From NCBI RefSeq assembly GCF_003952485.1, contig NZ_CP034447.1, positions 4,478,501-4,542,500 of the forward strand: DNA of 64,000 bases, read 5' to 3'. The notes under the pieces were generated by a model. That model was not told where the DNA came from, searched no databases, and was given only the letters and a program-made list of their open reading frames with translations. This DNA comes from Mesorhizobium sp. M1E.F.Ca.ET.045.02.1.1. GTDB lineage: Bacteria; Pseudomonadota; Alphaproteobacteria; Rhizobiales; Rhizobiaceae. Made by a program: the position numbers and the translations under genes. Position 1 is the first letter of the stretch, and each line of letters starts with the position of its first letter. This document shows positions 16,621-28,600 of the stretch, in pieces.

Positions 16621-18429
16621 TCAAGCCTTGTGATACACCTGCTGCAGCCCATAGACCGGAGTGGGCAAACCGACCTGCCTGGCTTTCAACTGCAGCGACA
16701 GATACTGAGAATAGTGGCGCGACTGGTGCAGGTTGCCGCCGTGAAACCATAGCGCTTCCTGCTGGGTCGGCTTCCACATATTGCGCTGCTCGCCTTCCCA
16801 CGGGCCGGGATCCTTTGTGGTGTTGGAGCCGAGGCCCCAGACCTTGCCGACCTTGTCCGCCACTTCCTGTGAGATGAGGTCGGCGGCCCATCCGTTCATC
16901 GAGCCGTAGCCGGTGGCGTAGATCACCAGGTCGGCCGGCAGCTCGGTGCCGTCGACGAACGTCACTCCGGTCTCGGTAAGCTCCTGGACGGCGGCGCCGG
17001 GACCGCTCTTGAGCTTGATCGAGCCGTCGATGACAAGGTCGCAGGCGCCGACGTCGATGTAGTAGCCGGAGCCGCGGCGCAGATACTTCATGAACAGACC
17101 CGAGTCGTCATCGCCCCAGTCGAGCATGAACCCCGCCTTTTCCAGATCCTCGTAGAATTTCGCGTCGCGCTCCTTCATCTGCTGGTAAAGCGGAATCTGG
17201 AACTCATGCAGGATGCGGTATGGCAGAGAGGCGAAGATCATGTCCGCCTTGCGCGTCGTCATGCCGTTCTCGACCGCCTGCTCCGAATAGAGGGCGCCGA
17301 GGCCGATATCCATCAGCGTGTCGGACTTGACGATATGCGTGGACGAACGTTGCACCATGGTCACGTCGGCGCCTGCCTCCCACAGCGCCGCGCAGATGTC
17401 GTGGGCCGAATTGTTGGAGCCGATGACGACAACCTTCTTGCCGCGATATTTGTCCGGACCGGGATGGGTCGAGGAATGCTGCTGCTCGCCCTTGAAGATG
17501 TCCTGGCCCTTGTATTTCGGCCAGTTCGCCTTGCCGGACATGCCGGTCGCCAGCACGAGCTGCTTCGGTTTGAGCACGATTTCCTTGCCGTCGCGTTCGA
17601 GGACGACGGTCCACTCCTTGGCCTTCTCGTCGTATGTGGCGGATTTCGCGGCGGTGGAGCTCCAGTAGTTCAGCTCCATCACCTTGGTGTACATCTCCAG
17701 CCAGTCGCCGATCTTGTCCTTCGGCGCAAACACCGGCCAGTTCTTCGGAAAGTCGATATAGGGCAGGTGATCGTACCAGACCGGGTCGTGCAGGCAGAGG
17801 GACTTGTAGCGCTTGCGCCAGGAATCGCCGGGACGTTCGTTCTTCTCCACGATGACGGCCGGCACGCCGAGCTGCTTCAACCTGGCGCCGAGGGCAATTC
17901 CGCCCTGGCCGCCGCCGATGATGACGACATAAGGCTGCCGGGAGTGGCCGAGTTCGGCGATCTCGTCGTCGCGCTCTTCGCGCCATGTCTTGCGGCCCTT
18001 GCCGTGGCCGTGCTTGGCGCCGAGCGGACGGGTGAAGCCTGCCTTCTCTTCATGGCCCTTCAGCTCCGCAATGGTGGTCAGCAGCGTCCAGATCAGCTCG
18101 CCCTTGAACCGAACAAGACCAAAGCCGCGCGCCACGTCGGTTTCAAAAGTGATCCAGGCGGTGGTGATGCCACCATCCTCTGTCGCTTCCTCGCCCTTGG
18201 CCACTGTCCAGCCGGTCGGTTTGGTGTTGGCCAGCGTCGCCTGCAGCATGTCACGGATCTGGTCGCGGCCCTCCATGGTTTTCAGGTTCCAGGTGAATGT
18301 AACGAGGTCGCGCCAGTAGCAGTCTTCCTGGAAGCAGTTGACGGCGGCATCGATGTCACCGGCTTCGAGCGCCTTGCCGAATTTGTCGAGTAGCGCCTGC
18401 GCCTTGGTGGTGGGTGTCCTCTCGAGCAT
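16621..18429 (-). CDS. Flavin-containing monooxygenase with N-terminal NTF2-like domain
   Basis: A 602-residue oxidoreductase. Residues about 10-130 form an NTF2/SnoaL-like domain. The FAD-binding Rossmann motif VIIGGGQGGIALG lies near residues 169-181, and the NADPH-binding motif VVIGSNNSAHD near 357. The long second half matches FMO/Baeyer-Villiger-type flavoproteins. The substrate is unknown. The ATG has an ideal GGAGGAG ribosome-binding site and a canonical sigma-54 promoter about 40 bases upstream. The adjacent AcoR-like activator is the likely regulator. Confidence 0.9.
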   Translation of the reverse strand: MLERTPTTKAQALLDKFGKALEAGDIDAAVNCFQEDCYWRDLVTFTWNLKTMEGRDQIRDMLQATLANTKPTGWTVAKGEEATEDGGITTAWITFETDVARGFGLVRFKGELIWTLLTTIAELKGHEEKAGFTRPLGAKHGHGKGRKTWREERDDEIAELGHSRQPYVVIIGGGQGGIALGARLKQLGVPAVIVEKNERPGDSWRKRYKSLCLHDPVWYDHLPYIDFPKNWPVFAPKDKIGDWLEMYTKVMELNYWSSTAAKSATYDEKAKEWTVVLERDGKEIVLKPKQLVLATGMSGKANWPKYKGQDIFKGEQQHSSTHPGPDKYRGKKVVVIGSNNSAHDICAALWEAGADVTMVQRSSTHIVKSDTLMDIGLGALYSEQAVENGMTTRKADMIFASLPYRILHEFQIPLYQQMKERDAKFYEDLEKAGFMLDWGDDDSGLFMKYLRRGSGYYIDVGACDLVIDGSIKLKSGPGAAVQELTETGVTFVDGTELPADLVIYATGYGSMNGWAADLISQEVADKVGKVWGLGSNTTKDPGPWEGEQRNMWKPTQQEALWFHGGNLHQSRHYSQYLSLQLKARQVGLPTPVYGLQQVYHKA

Positions 18430-18465
18430 GTGTTCTCCTCCGCTTGCTAGAGTCCGGAAATGAAT

Positions 18466-18481
18466 TGCAAATGATGTGCCA
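18466..18481 (-). promoter_or_regulatory. Sigma-54 (-24/-12) promoter of the monooxygenase gene
   Basis: On the minus strand the sequence reads TGGCACATCATTTGCA, matching TGGCAC-N5-TTGCA with correct GG-to-GC spacing. The predicted transcription start is about 27 bases before the ATG. The neighbouring gene encodes an RpoN-dependent activator, which strongly supports the call. Confidence 0.85.
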
Positions 18482-18548
18482 GCCACCGCGCCAAATGACA
18501 AATTATAATGGAATCAATACGTTATTGTGCTTTTACGCCGCCTTGCCT

Positions 18549-18595
18549 GTTGCGGCGGTGTTGCGTGTGCTACGGCGTGCCACAGCCGCCGCAAC
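18549..18595. promoter_or_regulatory. Inverted repeat, candidate upstream activating sequence
   Basis: GTTGCGGCGG (18549-18558) and CCGCCGCAAC (18586-18595) are perfect complements. They lie 68-114 bases upstream of the -24 element, where enhancer sites for sigma-54 activators are normally found, and directly after the activator stop codon. A terminator role is possible, but the 27-base loop and lack of a T-run make it weaker. Confidence 0.5.
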
Positions 18596-18596
18596 G

Positions 18597-20513
<1,917 letters not shown>

Positions 20514-20640
20514 GCGTCCTCCTCGCAGCCAACGTCCTTTGCGGCCACATAGTGGTGCCTCGAAGATACGCGCTCAACTGTACTATGGTAGCGCGCGACG
20601 GCGCCGATCTCACAGGCGGGTGAATTCGCGACACCCCCCA

Positions 20641-20669
20641 TTGACGAGCCCGCGCTTTGGCCCTTATTG
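20641..20669 (+). promoter_or_regulatory. Putative sigma-70-type promoter of the ilvBN leader
   Basis: TTGACG (20641-20646) and TTATTG (20664-20669) are separated by 17 bases. The start of transcription would fall within a few bases of the leader-peptide ATG at 20679, so the leader may be translated from a nearly leaderless transcript, as described for rhizobial trpL. Confidence 0.55.
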
Positions 20670-20678
20670 TCCGCGCCC

Positions 20679-20729
20679 ATGAAAACAGCACTCATTCTCG
20701 TAGGCTGGCGCGTGGGCAAGGCGGTGTAA
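20679..20729 (+). CDS. ilvBN leader peptide (16 residues)
   Basis: The short frame encodes MKTALILVGWRVGKAV. It has consecutive Leu-Ile-Leu-Val codons (20691-20702) and two further Val codons. A hairpin GGCGGT-GTA-ACCGCC overlaps its stop codon, and an intrinsic terminator follows 34 bases later, before ilvB. This is the classic layout of ribosome-mediated attenuation of branched-chain amino-acid genes. No strong ribosome-binding site precedes the ATG. Confidence 0.75.
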   Translation: MKTALILVGWRVGKAV

Positions 20730-20762
20730 CCGCCGGGCGAAAACCTCCCATGCGCATCCCAC

Positions 20763-20785
20763 AGGCTCCCTCGGGGGCCTTTTTT
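20763..20785 (+). terminator. Attenuator terminator before ilvB
   Basis: AGGCTCCC pairs with GGGGGCCT and is followed by a T-run (TTTTTTATT). It lies 65 bases before the ilvB start, downstream of the leader peptide, so it should stop transcription when charged branched-chain tRNAs are plentiful. Confidence 0.8.
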
Positions 20786-20850
20786 ATTACCCAAAACCCA
20801 ACTAAACGACCAGCAAATCGCCAGGCGGCGAACAGTACGGGACCGGACTG

Positions 20851-22632
20851 ATGAGCAACGGACAGAACGAGCGGCGCGAGATGACGGGTGCCGAAATGGT
20901 GGTGCAGGCGCTGAAGGACAACGGCGTCAAGCATGTCTTCGGCTATCCGGGCGGCGCGGTTCTCCCAATCTACGATGAAATTTTCCAACAGGACGAGGTC
21001 GAGCACATCCTGGTCAGGCATGAGCAGGGGGCCGGCCATGCGGCCGAAGGCTACGCCCGCTCGACCGGCAAGGCCGGCGTTCTCCTGGTCACGTCCGGCC
21101 CCGGCGCGACCAATGCGGTGACGCCGCTGCAGGATGCGCTGATGGATTCCATTCCGCTGGTCTGCCTGACCGGCCAGGTGCCGACCTCGCTGATCGGCTC
21201 AGACGCCTTCCAGGAATGCGACACGGTCGGCATCACGCGGCCCTGCACCAAGCACAACTGGCTGGTGAAGGACGTCAACGAACTCGCGGCCACGATCCAC
21301 GAAGCCTTCCACGTCGCGACCACCGGGCGTCCCGGCCCGGTCGTCGTCGACATTCCGAAGGACGTGCAGTTCGCCAAGGGCATCTACGTGCCGCCGCAGA
21401 CGGCGCCGCGCACCAGCTACCAGCCCAAGGTCCAGGGCGATCTCGAGAAGGTGAAGGCCGCCGTCGAACTGATGGCCGGCGCCAAGAAGCCGATCATCTA
21501 CAGCGGCGGCGGCGTGATCAATTCCGGCCCCGAAGCCAGCCATCTGCTGCGCGAGCTGGTCGACCTCACCGGCTTCCCGATCACCTCGACGCTGATGGGG
21601 CTCGGCGCCTATCCGGCTTCGGGCAAGAACTGGGTCGGCATGCTCGGCATGCACGGCACTTACGAAGCCAACATGGCCATGCATGACTGCGACGTGATGA
21701 TCTGCATCGGCGCGCGTTTCGATGACCGCATCACCGGCCGGCTGAATGCCTTTTCGCCGAACTCGAAGAAGATCCACATCGACATCGATCCGTCCTCGAT
21801 CAACAAGAACGTCCATGCGGACGTGCCGATCCTGGGCGATGTCGGCCGGGTGCTGGAGGATCTGGTGCGGCTGTGGCGGGCAACCGCCAAGGTCGACAAG
21901 AAGGCGCTCTATCCGTGGTGGGAGCAGATCGCGAAATGGCGCGCGCGGGATTCGCTCGCCTACAAGATGAACAACGACGTGATTATGCCGCAATACGCCA
22001 TCCAGCGGCTCTATGCGCTGACCAAGGATCTCGACACCTACATCACCACCGAGGTCGGCCAGCACCAGATGTGGGCGGCGCAGCACTACCATTTCGACAA
22101 GCCGAACCGCTGGATGACCTCGGGCGGGCTGGGCACGATGGGCTACGGCCTGCCGGCGGCGCTCGGCGTGCAGATCGCGCATCGCGATGCGCTGGTCATC
22201 GATATCGCCGGCGACGCTTCGGTGCAGATGACGATGCAGGAGATGAGCTCGGCGGTGCAGTATGAGGCGCCGATCAAGATCTTCATCCTCAATAACCAGT
22301 ATATGGGCATGGTGCGCCAATGGCAGCAGCTGCTGCACGGCAACCGGCTGTCGCATTCCTACACCGAGGCGATGCCGGATTTCGTCAAGCTGGCGGAAGC
22401 CTATGGCGGCCACGGCATCCGCTGCGACAAGCCGGACGAACTGGACGACGCGATCCGGGAAATGATCTCGGTGAAGAAGCCGGTGCTGTTCGACTGCCGC
22501 GTGGCGACTTTAGCCAACTGCTTCCCGATGATCCCGTCGGGCAAGGCGCATAACGAGATGCTCCTGCCGGACGAGGCGACCGACGAGGCGGTGGCCAATG
22601 CCATCGACGCCAAGGGCAGGGAACTGGTGTAG
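20851..22632 (+). CDS. ilvB: Acetolactate synthase, large catalytic subunit
   Basis: This 593-residue TPP enzyme makes acetolactate or acetohydroxybutyrate from pyruvate, the first common step of Val, Leu and Ile synthesis. Catalytic Glu58 is in VRHEQGAGHAAEGYA, the TPP-binding stretch is GDASVQMTMQE...FILNNQYMGMV, and GYPGGAVLPIYDEI is near the N-terminus. The gene also goes by ilvI. Its regulatory subunit ilvN lies 83 bases downstream. Expression is probably controlled by the upstream attenuator. Confidence 0.97.
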   Translation: MSNGQNERREMTGAEMVVQALKDNGVKHVFGYPGGAVLPIYDEIFQQDEVEHILVRHEQGAGHAAEGYARSTGKAGVLLVTSGPGATNAVTPLQDALMDSIPLVCLTGQVPTSLIGSDAFQECDTVGITRPCTKHNWLVKDVNELAATIHEAFHVATTGRPGPVVVDIPKDVQFAKGIYVPPQTAPRTSYQPKVQGDLEKVKAAVELMAGAKKPIIYSGGGVINSGPEASHLLRELVDLTGFPITSTLMGLGAYPASGKNWVGMLGMHGTYEANMAMHDCDVMICIGARFDDRITGRLNAFSPNSKKIHIDIDPSSINKNVHADVPILGDVGRVLEDLVRLWRATAKVDKKALYPWWEQIAKWRARDSLAYKMNNDVIMPQYAIQRLYALTKDLDTYITTEVGQHQMWAAQHYHFDKPNRWMTSGGLGTMGYGLPAALGVQIAHRDALVIDIAGDASVQMTMQEMSSAVQYEAPIKIFILNNQYMGMVRQWQQLLHGNRLSHSYTEAMPDFVKLAEAYGGHGIRCDKPDELDDAIREMISVKKPVLFDCRVATLANCFPMIPSGKAHNEMLLPDEATDEAVANAIDAKGRELV

Positions 22633-22715
22633 GCGGCCACCAAGGCGGGGCTGTCGCGAGAAAGCCGTGCGCAAACAGAGAATTAGCTCAAAAATCTGAA
22701 ATCGAGATTCACGTC

Positions 22716-23291
22716 ATGAACGCACAGCACCTTCAACCGACCGGTTCCGCCTATTTCATTGCCAAGGAAACCGAGAAGCCGGAAACGCACACGCTTTCCG
22801 TGCTGGTCGACAACGAGCCGGGCGTGCTTGCCCGCGTCATCGGCCTGTTCTCCGGGCGCGGCTACAACATCGAAAGCCTGACCGTCTCCGAGACCGAGCA
22901 CGAGAAGCATCTGTCGCGCATCACCATCGTGACGCGCGGCACGCCGCATGTGATGGAGCAGATCAAGAACCAGCTCGAACGCATCGTGCCGGTGCATCGC
23001 GTGGTCGACCTTACCGTTCGTTCGCATGAGCTCGGGCAGGAGCGGCCGCTGGAGCGCGAACTCGCGCTCGTCAAGGTCGCCGGTACCGGCGACGCCCGCG
23101 TCGAGGCGCTGCGACTGGCCGACGCCTTCCGCGCCAGCGTTATCGACGCCAACACCGAGCATTTCATCTTCGAGATCACCGGCAAGGGTTCGAAGCTCGA
23201 TCAGTTCATCGCCATCATGAAACCGCTCGGCCTGGTCGAGATCTGCCGCACCGGCGTGGCGGCAATGAATCGCGGCCCGCAGGGCATGTGA
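22716..23291 (+). CDS. ilvN: Acetolactate synthase, small regulatory subunit
   Basis: A 191-residue regulatory subunit with an N-terminal ACT domain (about residues 26-100, HTLSVLVDNEPGVLARVIGLFSGRGYNIESLTV) that binds valine for feedback inhibition, and a C-terminal ALS_ss_C domain. It activates the large subunit. The name ilvH is also used. It is the last gene of the ilv operon as far as can be seen. Confidence 0.96.
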   Translation: MNAQHLQPTGSAYFIAKETEKPETHTLSVLVDNEPGVLARVIGLFSGRGYNIESLTVSETEHEKHLSRITIVTRGTPHVMEQIKNQLERIVPVHRVVDLTVRSHELGQERPLERELALVKVAGTGDARVEALRLADAFRASVIDANTEHFIFEITGKGSKLDQFIAIMKPLGLVEICRTGVAAMNRGPQGM

Positions 23292-23412
23292 GCGCGGCGG
23301 GCAATCGCTCGGACTGCCTCAGTCGTCTCTTTGGCCCGGCAAGTCGTCCGTCCGTGGCTTTTGCGCATCCCCCAAAAAAGGACAATAAGGCTGACATATC
23401 TGGGAGGATACC

Positions 23413-24009
23413 ATGTCGTTCGACGCATTCCTTGCCCTGTTGGTCTACGCCTTGGTGACTTCGATCACACCGGGACCGAACAACCTGATGCTGCTGGCCT
23501 CTGGCGTCAATTTCGGCATCGCCAGGACGGTTCCGCACATGTTGGGCATCAGCATCGGCTTTCTGATCCTGCTGCTGGCCGTCGGCTTCGGGCTCGGCGC
23601 GGTGCTGACGGCGTTTCCGGCGCTGCACACGGCGCTGAAAGTCGCAGGCGCAGCCTACCTGCTCTATCTCGCCTGGAAGATCGCCATGTCGCGCTCGATG
23701 AGCGACGGAAAAGGGACGGAGGCGCGGCCGATGCGCTTCATCGACGCCGCCGCGTTCCAGTGGGTCAACCCCAAGGCGTGGGTGATGGCGATCACCGCCA
23801 TGGCCGTCTACACCAATCCGGACCATCCGTTCGTCTCGGTGGCGTTGATCTCGATTGCCTTCACCATCGTCAACCTGCCCAGCGTCTCCGTGTGGGCCGG
23901 ATTCGGCACGGCGCTGCGCGGCTTCCTGTCGGATCCCGTGCGGCTGAGATGGTTCAACATAGCCATGGGGCTGCTGCTGGCGGCGACGCTCTGGCCGATG
24001 CTCCGCTAG
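23413..24009 (+). CDS. LysE/RhtB family amino-acid exporter
   Basis: A 198-residue membrane protein with six predicted helices. The N-terminal signature is VTSITPGPNNLMLLASGVNFG, and the middle has the LYLAWKIAMS and WVNPKAWVMAI segments typical of the RhtB group. It exports an amino acid or derivative from the cytoplasm; the substrate cannot be told from sequence. It follows ilvN but is separated by 121 bases. Confidence 0.93.
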   Translation: MSFDAFLALLVYALVTSITPGPNNLMLLASGVNFGIARTVPHMLGISIGFLILLLAVGFGLGAVLTAFPALHTALKVAGAAYLLYLAWKIAMSRSMSDGKGTEARPMRFIDAAAFQWVNPKAWVMAITAMAVYTNPDHPFVSVALISIAFTIVNLPSVSVWAGFGTALRGFLSDPVRLRWFNIAMGLLLAATLWPMLR

Positions 24010-24030
24010 ATGTATCGATATTCAGGTGAG

Positions 24031-24163
24031 GCCGGCCTGCGAATGGCGGCTTTCTGCGCTCCCGGCCTTCGCCGGCCGAAGCACTCATGAGTGGCGGTTG
24101 TAGTTAAGGCTACGGCCGGCGTAGGCCGGTTCTCGGAATCCACCATTCTCGACTCGGCCTGAC
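24031..24163. repeat. Mosaic palindromic repeat, family 2, copy B
   Basis: It has module 1 as in copy A (CCGGCCTTCGCCGGCCGAAG and GGCTACGGCCGGCGTAGGCC) but lacks the centre of module 2. It occupies the first half of the 386-base gap between the LysE gene and the RND operon. The rest of that gap (24164-24395) holds an AT-richer stretch, probably the promoter region of the pump, without a clear motif. Confidence 0.75.
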
Positions 24164-24395
24164 CTGAATCTCGACAGACCCAGATTCATTTTTCAGCCCG
24201 ATGCGAGGGGCGGCCACGGCGTGTTAGTCGGCTGCATAGCGATTGTGCAGTGCACATTAAATCTTCGTAATGCCGCGTTTTGGCCCTTTTCCGCCAAAGC
24301 TTTGTCCTATCTATTCGGCGAAATTCACGGCGAAAGACAGTGAAACGAGCGAATAGACTACCGGGATCGGCGTGTCGGTTAGAGGGCTATTGTCG

Positions 24396-25667
24396 ATGCG
24401 CGGAAAAATCGCCTTTGCAGTCGTTGCGCTGGCCTGTCTCGCAGGCGCCGGCCTCTATCTTTCGCCGGCCGCGATGGGCAGGTTCCAGCAGTTGATCTCG
24501 GGCCAGCAGATCGGCACAGCCAGCGCCGACAAGACCGCCAAGGCATCGGACAATTCCAAGGGCGGCGGCGCGCGTTCGGCCTCGATCGTTTCGGCAACCG
24601 CGACGACCGCCGATTTTCCGATCCGCCGCTACGCTATCGGCTTCGTCTCCTCGCCATCGGTGGTCAGCGTGAACGCCCGCGTCTCCAGCCAGATCATGTC
24701 GATCGCCGTCAAGGACGGGCAGATGGTCAAGGCCGGCGATCTTCTCTTTTCGCTCGATGATCGCGCGCTGAAGGCACAGCTTGCCAAGGACCAGGCGACG
24801 CTCGCCAAGGACCAGGCGATGCTCGTCAGCGCCCAGGCCGACCTGCAGCGCGCCAAGGACCTTGTCGCCAAGCAGGCGGGCACGCAGCAGACTTACGACC
24901 AGGCGCTGGCGGCGCAAAGGGCCGCGGCCGCCACCATCGATGCCGACAAGGCGACGATCGACGCCGACACGGTCCAATTGAGCTACGCGACCATCACCGC
25001 GCCCATCTCAGGCAGGCTGGGAGCGGTCAACGTCTCCGTCGGCGATCTCGTCACCACCAGCAACGGCAACTCAAGCAGCACGACGCCACTTGTCACCATC
25101 ACGCAGATGGACCCGCTGCAGGTGAATTTCACTCTCCCGGAAAGCGACCTTGCCCTGTTGCACAAGGAACTGGCGAACCCACAGCAAGGAGACGTGACGC
25201 TGACCAAGGACGGCGATCCCAAGCCGATCGGCAAGGGCACGCTCGACTTCGTCGATTCCAGCGTCGATACCGCCTCCGGCACCATCGCCACGCGAGCGAG
25301 CATACCGAATGGCGATCTATCGCTATGGCCCGGTCAGTATGTGAATGTGATGCTCGAGGCCGGCACGATGCCGCAAATGACCTCGGTCCCGACGGTCGCG
25401 GTGCAGCCCAGTCAGAAGGGCCCGTTCGTCTATGTCGTCAAGCCGGACAACACCGTCGAGATGCGGCCGGTACAGGTGGCGCTGACGGAGGGCGAGAACA
25501 GCGCCATCAGCCAAGGGCTGAAAAACGGTGAAAAGGTCGTCGTCGAAGGCCAGACGCGGCTGAAGGACGGCGCCGCCGTTCACGAAGGCAAGACCGCCGG
25601 CAATGGCGCTGATCAGGCCGCTCCCAAGGTCGCGGAAGCCGACAAGGCCGGCGGGGCGCGGCCATGA
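24396..25667 (+). CDS. RND efflux pump, periplasmic adaptor (MFP)
   Basis: A 423-residue HlyD/AcrA-type protein. An N-terminal membrane anchor (about residues 4-24) is followed by the lipoyl half-motif, a coiled-coil hairpin rich in Ala, Lys and Asp (about 125-200), and the beta-barrel domain. It links the inner-membrane pump to an outer-membrane channel, whose gene is not here. The start is ATG 24396 with AGAGGG upstream; a GTG 24 bases earlier is possible. It overlaps the permease gene by four bases. Confidence 0.93.
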   Translation: MRGKIAFAVVALACLAGAGLYLSPAAMGRFQQLISGQQIGTASADKTAKASDNSKGGGARSASIVSATATTADFPIRRYAIGFVSSPSVVSVNARVSSQIMSIAVKDGQMVKAGDLLFSLDDRALKAQLAKDQATLAKDQAMLVSAQADLQRAKDLVAKQAGTQQTYDQALAAQRAAAATIDADKATIDADTVQLSYATITAPISGRLGAVNVSVGDLVTTSNGNSSSTTPLVTITQMDPLQVNFTLPESDLALLHKELANPQQGDVTLTKDGDPKPIGKGTLDFVDSSVDTASGTIATRASIPNGDLSLWPGQYVNVMLEAGTMPQMTSVPTVAVQPSQKGPFVYVVKPDNTVEMRPVQVALTEGENSAISQGLKNGEKVVVEGQTRLKDGAAVHEGKTAGNGADQAAPKVAEADKAGGARP

Positions 25668-28600
25668 TCTCCGAATTCTGCATACGCAGGCCCGTCGCCA
25701 CGCTGCTGATGTCGTTCGCCCTCGTGCTGGGCGGAATTTTTGCCTACAAGTTCCTGCCGGTCGCGGCGCTGCCCAGCGCCGAATTCCCGGTGGTCAACGT
25801 CTCGGCCCAACTCCCCGGCGCTTCGCCCGACACGATGGCGACCTCGGTGGCGACGCCGCTGATCAAGCAGTTCTCCACCATCGCCGGCATCGATTCGATC
25901 TCGACCACCAACTCGCTCGGCCAGACCTCGATCGCCATCCAGTTCGTGCTCAACCGCGACATCGACGCGGCGGCCGCGGACGTGCAGGCCGCGATCGCGC
26001 GCACGCAGAGATCGCTGCCGCCGGAGATGACCTCGCCGCCGAGCTATCGAAAGGTCAATCCGGCCGACGCGCCGATCCTGCTGATGTCACTGGTCAGTGA
26101 TACGGTTCCGCTCACCGACCTCGATTCGTTCGCCGAGAATGTCATCTCGCCGTCGCTGTCGACGATCGACGGGGTGGCGCAGGTCTCGATCTTCGGCCAG
26201 CAGAAATATGCGGTGCGCATCCAGATCGATCCGACCGCGCTTGCCGCGCGCGGCATCTCGATCGATCAGCTGCAGGCGGCTATCGCATCGGCCAACAGCA
26301 ACACGCCGCTCGGTGTGCTTCGGAACGACAAGCAGCAGCTTACCATCACCGCCAACACCCAGCTCGACAACGCCGCAGGGTTCTCCAACCTCATCATCGC
26401 CACCAAGAACGGCCACCCGGTGCGGCTCGGCGAGGTGACTCGCGTCGTCAACTCGGTGCAGACCACGACGACGGCGAGCTGGTACGACGGCACGCGCGCC
26501 ATCATCATGGCTGTGCAACGCCAGCCCGACGCCAACACGGTCGACGTCGTCGACAAGGTCAAGGCGATGCTGCCTTCCTTCCAGGATCAGATGCCGGGCG
26601 CCGCCAGCATCAAGCTGCTCAACGACCGCTCGACATCGATCCGCGCCGCCGTCGATGACGTGCAGTTCACGCTGCTTTTGACCATCGCGCTGGTGGTCAT
26701 GGTGATCTTCGTGTTCCTGCGCCGGCTGACCGCGACCGTCATCCCGGCGGTGGCGGTGCCGATCTCGCTGATCGCCACGCTCGGTGCGATGTTCCTGTTC
26801 GGCTTCTCGATCGACAACATCTCGCTGATGGGACTGACGCTCGCCGTTGGCCTCGTCGTCGACGACGCCATCGTCATGCTCGAAAACATCTTCCGCCACA
26901 TGGAGGAGGATGGGCTGTCGGCCTTCGACGCCTCGCTGAAGGGCGCGCGCGAGATCGGCTTCACCATCATTTCGATCTCGATCTCGCTGGTGGCGGTGTT
27001 CATCCCCGTGCTTCTGATGGGCGGCGTCATCGGCCGCATCTTCAACGAATTCGCGGTCGTGGTGACTGTCGCCATCCTGGCATCGATGTTCGTGTCGCTG
27101 ACGCTGACGCCGATGCTGTGCTCGCGGCTGCTGTCGGTGACGAAAGCCGACCGCGAGGCGCATGCGGGCGGTGAGCGGCACGATATCTTCACGCGCGGCT
27201 ACGACTGGCTCCTGACCTTCTGCCTGCGCCATACTTTCCTGGTGTTCCTCGTCTTCGTCGGAACGGCGGCGGCGTCGGTCTGGCTGTTCCAGGCCTCGCC
27301 CAAGGGCTTCTTCCCGCAGGAGGATATCGGCCAGATTTCGGTGACGACGATCGCCCGGCAGGACATCTCCTTCGACGCCATGACCAAGCTGCAAGGTCAG
27401 GTGGCGAACGTCTTCTCCCATTCTCCCTATGTATCGCATGTGGCCTGGTCGGTCGGTAGCGGCAATAATGCGCTGAACCAGGGACAGCTCTACGTGCAGC
27501 TGAAGGACAAGAGCCAGAGACCCAATATCGAGAAGGTGCTGTCCGACTTGCGGCGGCAATTGGGGGGCGTCGCCGGCATCGAGTCCTATATGCAGCCGGT
27601 GCAGAACCTGAGACTTGGTTCGCGGTCTTCCGCCAGCGCCTACCAGCTGGTCGTCCAGGGACTCGATACCGGCCAGACCGATATCTGGGCGCAGAAGCTG
27701 AATGATGCGATGGCGGCGGACCACACGATGTTCACCGACGTCACCAGCGATCTGCAGAACAATGCCCTGGAGGCGACGCTGGTGGTCGACCGCGACAAGG
27801 CCGCCCAGCTCGGCATCGACACCGACACGCTGCGCTCGGCTCTCTATGGCGGCTTCGGCACCGATCAGGTGTCGACCATCTTCGGCTCGGCCGACAGCTA
27901 TGAAGTCATCACCGAGCTGGACCCGAAGATCGCGTGGTCGCCCGAGCGGATGCTGGCCATCCAGGTGCGGACGGCGAGCGGCAGCCTGGTGCCGCTCGGC
28001 GCCTTCGCCCGCGTCGATCGCACGGCAGGCGCGCTGACGGTCAACCAGCTCGGCCAGTTGCCGGCGGTGACGATCTCCTACAACCTGCCGCAGGGCGTGT
28101 CGCTCGGCGACACAGTGGCCCGCATCGACCAGCTGAAAGAGCAGATAGGCATGCCGAAGGCGATCTCGACCACCTTCGCCGGCACGGCCAAGACCTTCCA
28201 GGATTCGCTCGCCAACCAGGGCCTGCTGATCGGCGGCGCGATCCTCACCATCTATATCGTGCTCGGCATGCTCTATGAGAGCTTCATCCACCCGCTCACC
28301 ATCCTCACCGGTCTGCCGTCGGCGGTGTTGGGAGCGTTGGTCGCGTTGCAGCTCGCGGGGATGGATCTGTCGGTCATCGCGGTGATCGGCATCCTGATGC
28401 TGATCGGCATCGTCAAGAAGAACGGCATCATGATGGTCGATGTCGCGCTGGACCTCAGGCGTCAGGGCATGTCGGCGGTGGACTCCATCCACAGGGCCTG
28501 CCTGATGCGTTTCCGGCCGATCATGATGACGACGCTGGCGGCGCTGATGGGCACGTTCCCGATCGCGCTCGGCACCGGCGCCAGCGCCGAACTCAGGCAG

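Noticed and set aside
26087..28492. 801-codon open frame antisense to the RND permease
   Set aside because: Long antisense frames are common in GC-rich genes. Its translation is Arg/His/Asp-rich with no family motif, and the sense strand is a clear permease.
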